Position numbers and translations under genes: made by a program. Positions 1-5,739 of a stretch of 8,249 bases of DNA are shown piece after piece; position 1 is the stretch's first letter, and every line of letters begins with the position of its first letter. The stretch spans positions 1-8,249 of the forward strand of contig CALBND010000092.1 of NCBI GenBank assembly GCA_937896305.1, given 5' to 3'. Below the pieces are notes generated by a model. The model was not told the origin of the DNA. It made no database searches and was given only the letters and a program-made list of their open reading frames with translations. This DNA comes from an uncultured Actinomycetes bacterium. GTDB taxonomy: Bacteria > Actinomycetota > Actinomycetes > S36-B12 > UBA5976.

Positions 1-293
1 TTAGATTATTCCCTCTTGATTGTATAGCTACTATTGGGTCAGTTTCTAATTTAGATAATAAAAATATTTCAATTGGAAAAGCTGGAAGATCAAGATGGTT
101 GGGAATTAGACCAACTGTTCGTGGTGTTGCAATGAACCCAGTAGATCATCCTCATGGTGGTGGTGAAGGAAAAACTTCTGGTGGTCGTCATCCAGTGAAT
201 CCTTCAGGTAAGCCAGAAGGACGTACCCGTAATCGAAATAAAGCTTCACAGAAATTTATTGTTCGTCGCCGACCAGCTAACAAGTCTCGATAA
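1..293 (+). CDS. rplB: 50S ribosomal protein L2, C-terminal part (5' truncated by window edge)
   Basis: L2 is a primary 23S rRNA-binding protein near the peptidyl-transferase centre, needed for subunit joining. Only about the last 96 residues are visible; the reading frame starts at base 3 and is open from there to TAA at 291-293. The segment contains the hallmark RPTVRGVAMNP followed by VDHPHGGGEG, the loop carrying the conserved histidine associated with peptidyl-transferase function, and it ends in the basic KFIVRRR tail typical of the family. The stretch before it (DCIATIGSVSN, then GKAGRSRW) also matches L2. One oddity is a serine (bases 204-206) in HPVNPSGK, where most L2 proteins have tryptophan. 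The gene is followed after 14 nt by rpsS, the standard S10-operon order. Identity is secure; the N-terminal RNA-binding domain lies outside the window. Confidence 0.98.
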   Translation, partial: RLFPLDCIATIGSVSNLDNKNISIGKAGRSRWLGIRPTVRGVAMNPVDHPHGGGEGKTSGGRHPVNPSGKPEGRTRNRNKASQKFIVRRRPANKSR

Positions 294-307
294 GGGGAAA
301 TTGACTA

Positions 308-595
308 ATGGCTAGAAGTTTAAAGAAGGGTCCATTCGTTGACCTACACTTATTGAAAAAAGTTAATGATCAAAACGAAAAGAAGACTAAGAATGTTATT
401 AAAACTTGGTCGCGTCGTTCCATGATCATTCCTGACATGTTAGGTCACACCATTGCTGTGCACGATGGTAAAAAACACATTCCAGTATTTGTGACTGAAC
501 AAATGGTAGGACACAAACTTGGCGAATTTGCACCAACCAGAACTTTCCGTGGACACATTAAGGGTGACGATAAAAAAGTCACTAAGGGCGCCTAA
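308..595 (+). CDS. rpsS: 30S ribosomal protein S19
   Basis: S19 sits in the head of the small subunit, pairs with S13 and contacts the A-site finger of the large subunit. The 95-residue product is normal in length for the family. It starts with the family signature MARSLKKGPFVD, has SRRSMIIPDMLGHTIAVHDG at about residues 35-54, and carries VGHKLGEFAPTRTFRGH at about 67-83, which is the conserved rRNA-contacting C-terminal segment. A lysine-rich tail follows. The ATG is preceded by AGGGGA at 293-298, 9 nt upstream, and this Shine-Dalgarno overlaps the end of rplB. The stop TAA (593-595) overlaps the ribosome binding site of rplV, so translation of the two is probably coupled. Confidence 0.98.
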   Translation: MARSLKKGPFVDLHLLKKVNDQNEKKTKNVIKTWSRRSMIIPDMLGHTIAVHDGKKHIPVFVTEQMVGHKLGEFAPTRTFRGHIKGDDKKVTKGA

Positions 596-599
596 AGGA
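594..599 (+). promoter_or_regulatory. Shine-Dalgarno deciding the rplV start
   Basis: AAAGGA overlaps the stop codon of rpsS. It lies 8 nt before the ATG at 608 but only 2 nt before the ATG at 602, so the downstream ATG is the better start of L22. The two candidate proteins differ only by an N-terminal Met-Thr. Confidence 0.75.
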
Positions 600-607
600 T
601 TATGACA

Positions 608-1147
608 ATGGAATCTAAAGCAACAGCACGATTCGTTCGTGTGACACCGATGAAAGCTCGTCGTGTGATTAATTTAATTCGTGGACTTTCTGCGAAAGAA
701 GCTCAAGCAGTGTTGCGTTTTGCTAACCAAGCAGCATCAGAGCCAATCGGTAAAGTTTTGAATTCTGCAATGGCTAACGCACAAAATAATCACAACATGG
801 ATCCTGCAACTTTGTATGTTGCTGAAGCTTTTGTTGATGAGGGCCCAACCATGAAACGTATTCGCCCCCGTGCCCAAGGTCGCGCATTTAGGATTCTTAA
901 AAGAACTTCCCACATCACTTTAATTTTGGAACCACAAGGTAGTGCACCTAGAAGAAAACCAGGTCGCAGATCAAATCAACCAAAAGCTAAACAAGAACTT
1001 AAAAATACAAATGCGACACCAGTAGCTAAGGCCGTTGCAAAGGCTCCTGAAACTAGTGCAACTGTCAAGAAAGTTGCAGCGAAAAAAGTTGCTAAAAAAG
1101 CTCCAGCTAAGAAAACTGCAAAAGATTCCAAAGGAGGCACAAAGTAA
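608..1147 (+). CDS. rplV: 50S ribosomal protein L22 with long Lys/Ala/Pro-rich C-terminal tail
   Basis: L22 lines the peptide exit tunnel and contacts all six domains of 23S rRNA. With the start chosen here it is 179 residues. Residues 1-110 are the conserved fold: ARFVRVTPMKARRV near the N-terminus, then the extended beta-hairpin at about 79-96 (GPTMKRIRPRAQGRAFRI) that reaches into the tunnel and is where macrolide-affecting changes occur in other species. Residues 111-179 are a basic, low-complexity tail with repeated A-K-K and P-A-K-K elements, absent from E. coli L22 (110 residues) but familiar in actinobacteria. An earlier in-frame ATG at 602 is possible, but AAAGGA at 594-599 would be only 2 nt from it versus 8 nt from 608, and the MESKA start matches actinobacterial L22. 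The stop TAA shares one base with the rpsC ATG. Confidence 0.97.
   Translation: MESKATARFVRVTPMKARRVINLIRGLSAKEAQAVLRFANQAASEPIGKVLNSAMANAQNNHNMDPATLYVAEAFVDEGPTMKRIRPRAQGRAFRILKRTSHITLILEPQGSAPRRKPGRRSNQPKAKQELKNTNATPVAKAVAKAPETSATVKKVAAKKVAKKAPAKKTAKDSKGGTK
1022..1144 (+). repeat. Low-complexity Lys/Ala/Pro-coding repeat at the 3' end of rplV
   Basis: This stretch encodes about 41 residues made mostly of alanine, lysine, valine and proline, with imperfect repeats of the type V-A-K-K and A-P-A-K-K, similar in character to bacterial histone H1-like tails. The DNA is correspondingly rich in AAA, AAG, GCT and GTT codons and gives rise to a spurious open frame on the minus strand (976-1170). 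It is part of the L22 protein, not a separate element. It is likely disordered and solvent-exposed or rRNA-binding on the ribosome surface (inference). Confidence 0.7.
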
Positions 1148-1923
1148 TGGGACAAAAAGTTAACCCGCATGGCTTCCGCTTGGGATATACCTCAGAATAC
1201 ACAAGTAAATGGTTTGCTGATTCAACTAAAAAAGGTGAACGCTACCAAGACTATGTAAAAGAAGATATTTTGATTCGTAAAATGTTAACCGCTGGCATGG
1301 AACGTTCTGGAATTGCCAAAGTTGATATTGAAAGAACTCGTGAACGAGTCCGTATCGATATTCACACTGCACGCCCAGGAATTGTTATTGGTCGTCGTGG
1401 ACAAGAAGCCGACAGAATTCGTATGGATCTTGAAAAACTTACCGGGAAACAAGTTCAGTTAAACATATTGGAAGTAAAAAATCCTGAAGTAAATGCCCAA
1501 TTAGTTGCGCAAGGAATTGCAGAACAATTAGCAAGCCGTGTTTCTTTTAGACGTGCGATGCGTAAAGGTATGCAATCAGCAATCAAAGGCGGAGCAAAAG
1601 GAATCAGAGTTCAAGTTTCTGGTCGTCTAGGTGGAGCCGAAATGAGTCGCTCCGAGTTTTATCGTGAAGGCCGAGTTCCTTTGCACACACTTCGCGCCAA
1701 CATTGAATTTGGTTTTTACGAAGCTCACACAACTTTCGGATTAATCGGTTGCAAAGTTTGGATCTTTAAAGGTGATGCCCCTGTCACAAAAGCAGAAAAA
1801 GAAGCACGCCAACAACAAGATCGTTTGCAAGCAGCAGCAGCACAAGCCGCTAAACAAACCCGTCCAGCTCGTAAACCTAAAAAAGATTCAGCTCCTAAAG
1901 CAGCAGAAGGAGTGAGTGAATAA
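1147..1923 (+). CDS. rpsC: 30S ribosomal protein S3 with extended C-terminus
   Basis: S3 lies at the mRNA entry channel of the small subunit and contributes to the mRNA helicase activity of the ribosome. The 258-residue product begins MGQKVNPHGFRLG, the S3 signature. A type II KH domain follows with its GxxG loop at G82-R83-R84-G85 (IVIGRRGQE). The C-terminal S3 domain has SFRRAMRKGMQ at about 133-143, whose basic residues correspond to the helicase patch, and GRLGGAEMSRSEFYREGRVP at about 159-178. After about residue 212 comes a charged Gln/Ala/Lys-rich tail longer than in E. coli S3 (233 residues), as is common in actinobacteria. The ATG overlaps the rplV stop by one base (TAATG), and AGGAGG at 1132-1137 stands 9 nt upstream. 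Confidence 0.98.
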   Translation: MGQKVNPHGFRLGYTSEYTSKWFADSTKKGERYQDYVKEDILIRKMLTAGMERSGIAKVDIERTRERVRIDIHTARPGIVIGRRGQEADRIRMDLEKLTGKQVQLNILEVKNPEVNAQLVAQGIAEQLASRVSFRRAMRKGMQSAIKGGAKGIRVQVSGRLGGAEMSRSEFYREGRVPLHTLRANIEFGFYEAHTTFGLIGCKVWIFKGDAPVTKAEKEARQQQDRLQAAAAQAAKQTRPARKPKKDSAPKAAEGVSE

Positions 1924-1925
1924 TT

Positions 1926-2345
1926 ATGTTAATTCCAAAACGCGTAGCTCATCGTAAACAACATCATCCTAAGCGTGCCGGTAAATCTAAAGGTGGCACA
2001 AAAGTTGAATTTGGTGATTACGGTTTGCAAGCAATGAGTTCTGCTTATGTTACAAACAGACAAATTGAAGCAGCACGTATTGCAATGACTAGACACTTAA
2101 AGCGTGGTGGAAAAGTTTGGATAAATATTTATCCAGATCGTCCAATCACTAAGAAACCAGCTGAAACACGCATGGGTTCTGGTAAAGGTTCACCTGAATG
2201 GTGGGTAGCAAATATCAAACCAGGTCGTGTGATGTTTGAAGTAACTTTTCCAGACGAAAAACTTGCCAGACAAGCTTTAATAAGAGCAATGCACAAGTTA
2301 CCAATGAAATGTCGAATCGTAACTCGTGATGTGGTGGAGGGATAA
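1926..2345 (+). CDS. rplP: 50S ribosomal protein L16
   Basis: L16 organises the tRNA-binding region of the large subunit, near the A-site elbow and helix 89. The 139-residue length is normal. The N-terminus MLIPKRVAHRKQHH, the GDYGLQA segment at 30-36 and NRQIEAARIAMTRHLKRGGK at 44-63 are family hallmarks. R82 in TRMGSGKGSPEWWVA corresponds to the arginine that is hydroxylated in E. coli L16; whether it is modified here cannot be told. AAGGAG at 1907-1912 inside the end of rpsC is the likely ribosome binding site, at a rather long 13 nt, and only 2 nt separate the two genes. The stop TAA directly abuts the rpmC ATG. Confidence 0.98.
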   Translation: MLIPKRVAHRKQHHPKRAGKSKGGTKVEFGDYGLQAMSSAYVTNRQIEAARIAMTRHLKRGGKVWINIYPDRPITKKPAETRMGSGKGSPEWWVANIKPGRVMFEVTFPDEKLARQALIRAMHKLPMKCRIVTRDVVEG

Positions 2346-2579
2346 ATGGCTAAAGCAACCAAGACTGCTGAATTTCGTGGTCAAACTGACGAAGATTTAA
2401 AAAAGAAACTAAAGGAAGCAAAAGAAGAATTGTTTAACTTAAAGTTTCAATCAGCTACCGGTCAACTGGAATCACATGGCCGCATTAGCAGTGTTAGAAC
2501 TGAAATTGCTCGTATTTACACAATTATGCGTGAACGCGAACTAGGAATTACACCAGTTGAGACAGAAGGTGCTGCATGA
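2346..2579 (+). CDS. rpmC: 50S ribosomal protein L29
   Basis: L29 is a small two-helix protein at the rim of the peptide exit tunnel, next to L23, where nascent-chain factors such as trigger factor and the signal recognition particle dock. The 77-residue product has the long first helix with the signature KEELFNLKFQSATGQL at 26-41 and the second helix around RTEIARIYTIMRERE at 51-65. The ATG follows the rplP stop with no gap, and GGAGG at 2336-2340 lies 5 nt upstream. It is the only gene here ending in TGA, and the stop overlaps the rpsQ start as ATGA (2576-2579), a classic termination-reinitiation junction. The N-terminal dozen residues and the acidic C-terminus are slight extensions relative to E. 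coli (63 residues). Confidence 0.97.
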   Translation: MAKATKTAEFRGQTDEDLKKKLKEAKEELFNLKFQSATGQLESHGRISSVRTEIARIYTIMRERELGITPVETEGAA

Positions 2580-2842
2580 GTAACGAATTAAAGAGAAAAG
2601 CACGCAAATCAGTTGAAGGAATTGTAATTTCTAACAAAATGGATAAAACCATTGTTGTGAGATTAGAAGAGCAATTTACACATTCTCTGTACCGAAAAGT
2701 TGTGAACCGTTCTGTGAAGTTTAAAGCTCATGATGAAAAGAATGAAGCAGGAATTGGTGATCGAGTGCTAATTATGGAAACTCGACCACTATCAGCAACA
2801 AAACGTTGGCGCATGGTCAGCATCATAGAAAAAGCTAAGTAA
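2576..2842 (+). CDS. rpsQ: 30S ribosomal protein S17
   Basis: S17 is an OB-fold primary-binding protein that helps assemble the 5' domain of 16S rRNA. The 88-residue product shows EGIVISNKMDKTIVV at 14-28, the KFKAHDEKN region at about 48-56, and the strongly conserved GDRVLIMETRPLSATKRWRM at 61-80. It overlaps rpmC by 4 nt (ATGA). AGAAGGT at 2564-2570 lies in the end of rpmC and is a plausible binding site. This is the last gene of the canonical S10 operon. The 15-nt gap to rplN holds no room for a separate promoter, so transcription appears to run on into the spc genes, although a promoter inside coding sequence cannot be excluded. Confidence 0.98.
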   Translation: MSNELKRKARKSVEGIVISNKMDKTIVVRLEEQFTHSLYRKVVNRSVKFKAHDEKNEAGIGDRVLIMETRPLSATKRWRMVSIIEKAK

Positions 2843-2857
2843 AGGGTAGGAATAAAA

Positions 2858-3226
2858 ATGATTCAAGCAGAGTCACGACTAAGAGTCGCTGACAACACCG
2901 GAGCCAAAGAGCTTTTGTGTATTCGCGTGCTTGGTGGTTCACATCGTCGCTACGCAAGTATTGGTGATGTCATCGTTTGCTCAGTTAAAGATGCAATTCC
3001 AGGTGGAGCTGTCAAAAAAGGTGAAGTTGTCAAAGCGGTAGTTGTAAGAATTACTAAACAAGTACGCCGCGTTGATGGTTCATATATTCGTTTTGATGAA
3101 AACGCTGCAGTTATCTTAAAAGATGACGGCGAGCCAAGAGGAACACGAATTTTTGGTCCAGTAGGTAGAGAACTTAGAGATAGAAAATATATGAAAATTA
3201 TTTCCTTAGCACCGGAGGTGTTGTAA
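2858..3226 (+). CDS. rplN: 50S ribosomal protein L14
   Basis: L14 lies on the subunit interface, forms intersubunit bridges with 16S rRNA and is the docking point of the ribosome silencing factor RsfS. At 122 residues it has the standard length. MIQAESRLRVADNTGAKEL at the start, IRVLGG at about 22-27, KGEVVKAVVVR at about 54-64 and FGPVGRELRDRKYMKI at about 99-114 are all family signatures. The ATG is preceded by AGGAA at 2848-2852 with 5 nt spacing and a second purine run at 2842-2846. It opens the spc part of the cluster and its stop directly abuts rplX, so the two are probably translated in coupled fashion. Confidence 0.98.
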   Translation: MIQAESRLRVADNTGAKELLCIRVLGGSHRRYASIGDVIVCSVKDAIPGGAVKKGEVVKAVVVRITKQVRRVDGSYIRFDENAAVILKDDGEPRGTRIFGPVGRELRDRKYMKIISLAPEVL

Positions 3227-3589
3227 ATGGCTTCCTTGCACATTAAAAAAGGTGACTTAGTTCAAGTAATTAGTGGCAAAGATCGTGGGACAACTGGTCG
3301 TGTTTTAAAAGTTGATCCCCTAAAAGGACTTGTCACAGTTGAGGGAATTAACCGTGTTAAAAAACACACTAAAGCTGCACAATCAGAACGTGGTGCTGCA
3401 GTTGGTGGAATCTTAACTATCGAAGCCCCACTTGATGCCAGCAACTTAATGGTGGTTGATCCAAGTGATAACAAACCAACTCGGGTAAGACGCAGAAGAG
3501 ACAAAATTGAAAAGAAACGTGCTGATGGAACTACTTTTGTGTCCACAAGATTAGTTCGTGTTTCTGCTAGAACTGGGAAGGAAATCTAA
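3227..3589 (+). CDS. rplX: 50S ribosomal protein L24
   Basis: L24 is an assembly-initiator protein that binds the 5' end of 23S rRNA and later sits near the tunnel exit. The 120-residue product begins with a KOW motif (HIKKGDLVQVISGKDRGTTG at 5-24, extending to about 33), followed by the conserved EGINRVKKHTK at about 39-49 and a GGILTIEAPLDASN segment at 60-73. It is somewhat longer than E. coli L24 (104 residues), with the extra length at the basic C-terminus. No zinc-binding cysteines are present. The ATG abuts the rplN stop, and GGAGGTG at 3214-3220 is one of the strongest ribosome binding sites in the window (6 nt spacing). Confidence 0.97.
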   Translation: MASLHIKKGDLVQVISGKDRGTTGRVLKVDPLKGLVTVEGINRVKKHTKAAQSERGAAVGGILTIEAPLDASNLMVVDPSDNKPTRVRRRRDKIEKKRADGTTFVSTRLVRVSARTGKEI

Positions 3590-4156
3590 ATGACTGCCAC
3601 CCAAAATAAAGTTACTCCACGCTTAAAGCAACGCTATCAAACTGAAATAGTTCCAGCTTTGCAAAAAGAATTCGGTTACAAAAACATTAATGAAGTTCCA
3701 CGTTTGACAAAAATTGTGGTCAACATGGGTGTTGGTGAAGCTGCTAAAGATTCTAAGTTAATGGAAGGTGCGGTAAGAGATTTAACAATCATTACTGGAC
3801 AAAAACCATTGGTTACCAAAGCAACAAAATCTATTGCTAATTTCAAACTTCGTGAAGGTCAACCAATCGGAGCACATGTCACCATTAGAGGCGACAGAAT
3901 GTGGGAATTCTTAGACAGATTATTAGCTGTTGGTTTGCCACGTATTAGAGACTTTCGTGGTTTATCACCAAAGCAATTTGATGGCAGTGGAAATTACACA
4001 TTTGGTTTGAATGAACAATCTGTATTTATTGAAATTCCTCAAGATTCAATTGATCGTCCTCGTGGAATGGATATAACAATTGTTAATACTGCAAAAAACA
4101 ATGATGAAGGAAGAGCATTTCTTCGCTTGCTCGGCTTTCCGTTCAAGGAGGCATAA
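3590..4156 (+). CDS. rplE: 50S ribosomal protein L5
   Basis: L5 binds 5S rRNA together with L18 and contacts the P-site tRNA elbow and S13 across the subunit interface. The 188-residue product has PRLTKIVVNMGVGEA at 37-51, the conserved TGQKPLVTKATKSIANFKLREG at about 69-90 and RGDRMWEFLDRLL at 100-112, followed by LPRIRDFRGLS at 116-126. The ATG directly follows the rplX stop. AAGGAA at 3578-3583 lies 6 nt upstream. In E. coli the S8 repressor site overlaps the start of this gene; I see no comparable bulged hairpin around 3560-3620, which fits with the candidate S8 site lying further downstream in this genome. Confidence 0.98.
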   Translation: MTATQNKVTPRLKQRYQTEIVPALQKEFGYKNINEVPRLTKIVVNMGVGEAAKDSKLMEGAVRDLTIITGQKPLVTKATKSIANFKLREGQPIGAHVTIRGDRMWEFLDRLLAVGLPRIRDFRGLSPKQFDGSGNYTFGLNEQSVFIEIPQDSIDRPRGMDITIVNTAKNNDEGRAFLRLLGFPFKEA

Positions 4157-4159
4157 CTA

Positions 4160-4345
4160 ATGGCTAAAACTTCGATCAAACAAAAGCAACAACGTACTCC
4201 AAAATTTAAAGTGCGCGCCTACACACGTTGTGGGTCTTGTGGCAGACAACGTGCAGTTTATAGAAAATTTAATCTTTGCCGAATTTGTTTCAGAAGCAAA
4301 GCGCACAAAGGTGAATTACCAGGCATTACAAAAAGTAGTTGGTAA
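4160..4345 (+). CDS. rpsN: 30S ribosomal protein S14, zinc-binding (C+) type
   Basis: S14 is a late-binding protein of the 30S head. This is the short, 61-residue zinc form (type Z), with the cysteine tetrad C24-x2-C27 and C40-x2-C43 in RYTRC-like context (AYTRCGSCGR and NLCRICFR), and the conserved ending HKGELPGITKSSW. Many actinobacteria carry a second, longer cysteine-free copy elsewhere for zinc limitation; none is visible here. AAGGAGG at 4145-4151, inside the end of rplE, is placed 8 nt from the ATG, and 3 nt separate the two genes. It is followed by the only sizeable intergenic gap of the cluster. The symbols rpsN and rpsZ are both used for this form. Confidence 0.98.
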   Translation: MAKTSIKQKQQRTPKFKVRAYTRCGSCGRQRAVYRKFNLCRICFRSKAHKGELPGITKSSW

Positions 4346-4357
4346 GAAAAAAATAAC

Positions 4358-4394
4358 GATGCAGGTCTGTTCTAAACGGAGCAGAAACCGCATC
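4358..4394 (+). promoter_or_regulatory. Candidate S8-binding autoregulatory hairpin in the rpsH leader
   Basis: The 68-nt gap between rpsN and rpsH folds into one strong stem-loop. GATGC (4358-4362) pairs with GCATC (4390-4394). A4363 is left unpaired. G4364 and G4365 pair with C4389 and C4388. U4366 pairs with A4385, leaving A4386 and A4387 bulged. Positions 4367-4373 pair with 4378-4384 (two G-U pairs), closed by an AAAC loop at 4374-4377. That is 15 base pairs. The unpaired A on the 5' strand, G-C and U-A pairs, and two extra bases between them on the 3' strand match the arrangement of the S8 site in 16S helix 21 (E. coli A595, G597-C643, U598-A640 with 641 and 642 bulged). The stem ends 19 nt before the rpsH ATG, close enough to block 30S loading. 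Function is inferred; structure is read directly. Confidence 0.72.
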
Positions 4395-4413
4395 TAAAGA
4401 GACGAGTAAGACA

Positions 4414-4812
4414 ATGACAATGACCGATCCGATCGCTGACATGTTGGCACGTTTGCGTAACGCAAATACTGCTCACCATGACGTCGTGGCGATGCCATAT
4501 TCCAAGATTAAGAAAAATATTGCAGAAATTTTAACTAACGAAGGCTACATTAAGGGCTGGAAATCAGAACCTGCCAAAGTTGGTCAAACTCTAGTACTAG
4601 ATCTTAAATACGGACTAAGCCGTGAAAGATCAATTTCAGGTTTAAGAAGAGTATCTCGACCAGGTCTACGCGTTTATGCTAAATCTGATACTTTGCCAAA
4701 AGTTTTAGGTGGCTTAGGTATTGCCATCATTTCCACATCCACAGGTTTGCTGACAGATAAGCAAGCTTCTAAGCAAGGTGTAGGCGGAGAAGTTCTCGCC
4801 TACGTTTGGTAG
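4414..4812 (+). CDS. rpsH: 30S ribosomal protein S8
   Basis: S8 is a primary-binding protein of the 16S central domain (helices 21 and 25) and, in E. coli, the translational repressor of the spc operon. The 132-residue product starts MTMTDPIADMLARLRNAN, which matches the actinobacterial S8 N-terminus and supports the first ATG at 4414 over the one at 4420. The C-terminal rRNA-binding signature ISTSTGLLTDKQA is at 106-118, and the protein ends in GGEVLAYVW. Unlike its neighbours it has no strong Shine-Dalgarno: only GAG at 4404-4406 and AAGAG at 4397-4401 are available. A weak site directly after a bulged hairpin is what an autoregulated start would look like. The TAG stop overlaps the rplF binding site. 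Confidence 0.98.
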   Translation: MTMTDPIADMLARLRNANTAHHDVVAMPYSKIKKNIAEILTNEGYIKGWKSEPAKVGQTLVLDLKYGLSRERSISGLRRVSRPGLRVYAKSDTLPKVLGGLGIAIISTSTGLLTDKQASKQGVGGEVLAYVW

Positions 4813-4821
4813 GAGTCAAAT

Positions 4822-5361
4822 ATGTCAAGAGTCGGTAAAAAACTTGTAACAGTACCATCAGGTGTTGAAATCAACATTGCTGGTAAAAAAGTCGATGTTA
4901 AAGGTCCGAAAGGACAATTAAGTATTGATTTGCCTGAAACTATTTCTATAAAGAAAAATGAAGACGGCACATATTCATTAGAAAGAGCTAATGAAGAAAG
5001 TAAAAACAAAGCTCTACACGGCTTAAGTCGCTCCCTAGTAGCAAACATGGTTACAGGTGTGACAGATGGCTATGCAAAAACTTTAGAAATTACTGGAACT
5101 GGTTATCGAGTAGTGCAAAAAGGAAACGATCTAGAATTTGCACTCGGATATTCACACCCAGTGTTATTTCCTGCACCAGCTGGAATTTCTTTCAAAGTGG
5201 AATCTCCAACCAGATTCCAAATTTTAGGAATTGACAAGCAAGCCGTAGGCGAAGCTGCAGCCAAAGTTAGAAAACTTCGCAAACAAGATCCATACAAAGG
5301 TAAAGGAATCCGTTTGGAAAATGAAGTTATCAGACGTAAAGCTGGAAAGGCTGGTAAGTAA
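4822..5361 (+). CDS. rplF: 50S ribosomal protein L6
   Basis: L6 has two repeated domains, binds helix 97 and the sarcin-ricin loop region of 23S rRNA, and lies near the factor-binding site. The 179-residue product begins MSRVGKKLVTVPSGV and has VKGPKGQL at 26-33. The second domain contains LEITGTGYRV at about 88-97 and ALGYSHPV at about 107-114, and ends in the conserved QDPYKGKGIR at 155-164. After that the usual Y-x-G-E is replaced by L165-E-N-E, with the basic RRKAGKAGK end retained. AGGAG at 4811-4815 overlaps the rpsH stop and is 6 nt from the ATG; the genes are 9 nt apart. Confidence 0.98.
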   Translation: MSRVGKKLVTVPSGVEINIAGKKVDVKGPKGQLSIDLPETISIKKNEDGTYSLERANEESKNKALHGLSRSLVANMVTGVTDGYAKTLEITGTGYRVVQKGNDLEFALGYSHPVLFPAPAGISFKVESPTRFQILGIDKQAVGEAAAKVRKLRKQDPYKGKGIRLENEVIRRKAGKAGK

Positions 5362-5364
5362 ATC

Positions 5365-5739
5365 ATGAGTAAATTCTCACAAGCCAGCAAGCGTACAAGT
5401 AAAGTTTCTGCTTCCAGAAGACGCAGACATTTACGTGTTCGTAAAAAAATCTCTGGTACCGCTTTGACTCCACGTTTAGTTGTAAACAGGTCTCTTCGTA
5501 ATGTCAGCGTGCAAGTTATCGATGACATTTCAGGTAAAACACTTGCTTACGCGTCTTCAATTGAAGATGGAGTAACTGGTGATAAGACTGCCCAAGCAAA
5601 AGTTGTTGGACAAAAGATCGCAGAAAGAGCAAAAGCAGCAGGAATTAAAAGTGTTGTTTTTGATCGCGCCGGACGCAAGTACCACGGACGTGTCGCAGCT
5701 ATTGCCGATGGTGCACGTGAAGGAGGTCTTGCTTTCTAA
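5365..5739 (+). CDS. rplR: 50S ribosomal protein L18
   Basis: L18 binds 5S rRNA with L5 and helps bring it into the large subunit. The 124-residue product has a very basic N-terminus (ASRRRRHLRVRKKISGT at about 16-32), then PRLVVNRSLRNVSVQVIDD at 36-54, and ends in VVFDRAGRKYHGRVAAIADG at 97-116 and REGGLAF, the canonical C-terminus. The start has only weak upstream purines (GGTAAG at 5353-5358, GGAAAGG at 5344-5350), so coupling to rplF translation 3 nt upstream may matter. The TAA stop shares a base with the rpsE ATG. Confidence 0.98.
   Translation: MSKFSQASKRTSKVSASRRRRHLRVRKKISGTALTPRLVVNRSLRNVSVQVIDDISGKTLAYASSIEDGVTGDKTAQAKVVGQKIAERAKAAGIKSVVFDRAGRKYHGRVAAIADGAREGGLAF

Noticed and set aside
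602..610. Alternative rplV start at ATG 602 (adds Met-Thr).
   Set aside because: AAAGGA at 594-599 would be only 2 nt from it. The ATG at 608 has 8 nt spacing and gives the usual N-terminus. Initiation at 602 is not strictly excluded.
976..1170. Minus-strand open frame with a hydrophobic, membrane-like translation.
   Set aside because: It is the reverse complement of the Lys/Ala/Val-rich L22 tail; lysine and alanine codons read backwards give Phe, Leu and Ala/Ser-type codons. No ribosome binding site or homology is recognised.
2843..2857. Possible spc promoter between rpsQ and rplN, as at the equivalent E. coli junction.
   Set aside because: The gap is 15 nt and is filled by the rplN ribosome binding site. 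No convincing -35/-10 pair was found immediately upstream in rpsQ.
4346..4394. Read on the minus strand, the rpsN-rpsH hairpin is followed by a T-rich run (complement of 4346-4356), resembling an intrinsic terminator.
   Set aside because: No minus-strand gene is present for it to terminate, the stem is interrupted by specific bulges, and on the coding strand there is no U-tract after it. The S8-site reading explains the bulges; the A-run is ordinary for this A+T-rich genome.
5103..5528. 141-codon open frame on the minus strand across rplF and rplR.
   Set aside because: It lies antisense to two conserved ribosomal protein genes, has no recognisable protein features, and follows from the codon pattern of the plus-strand genes.
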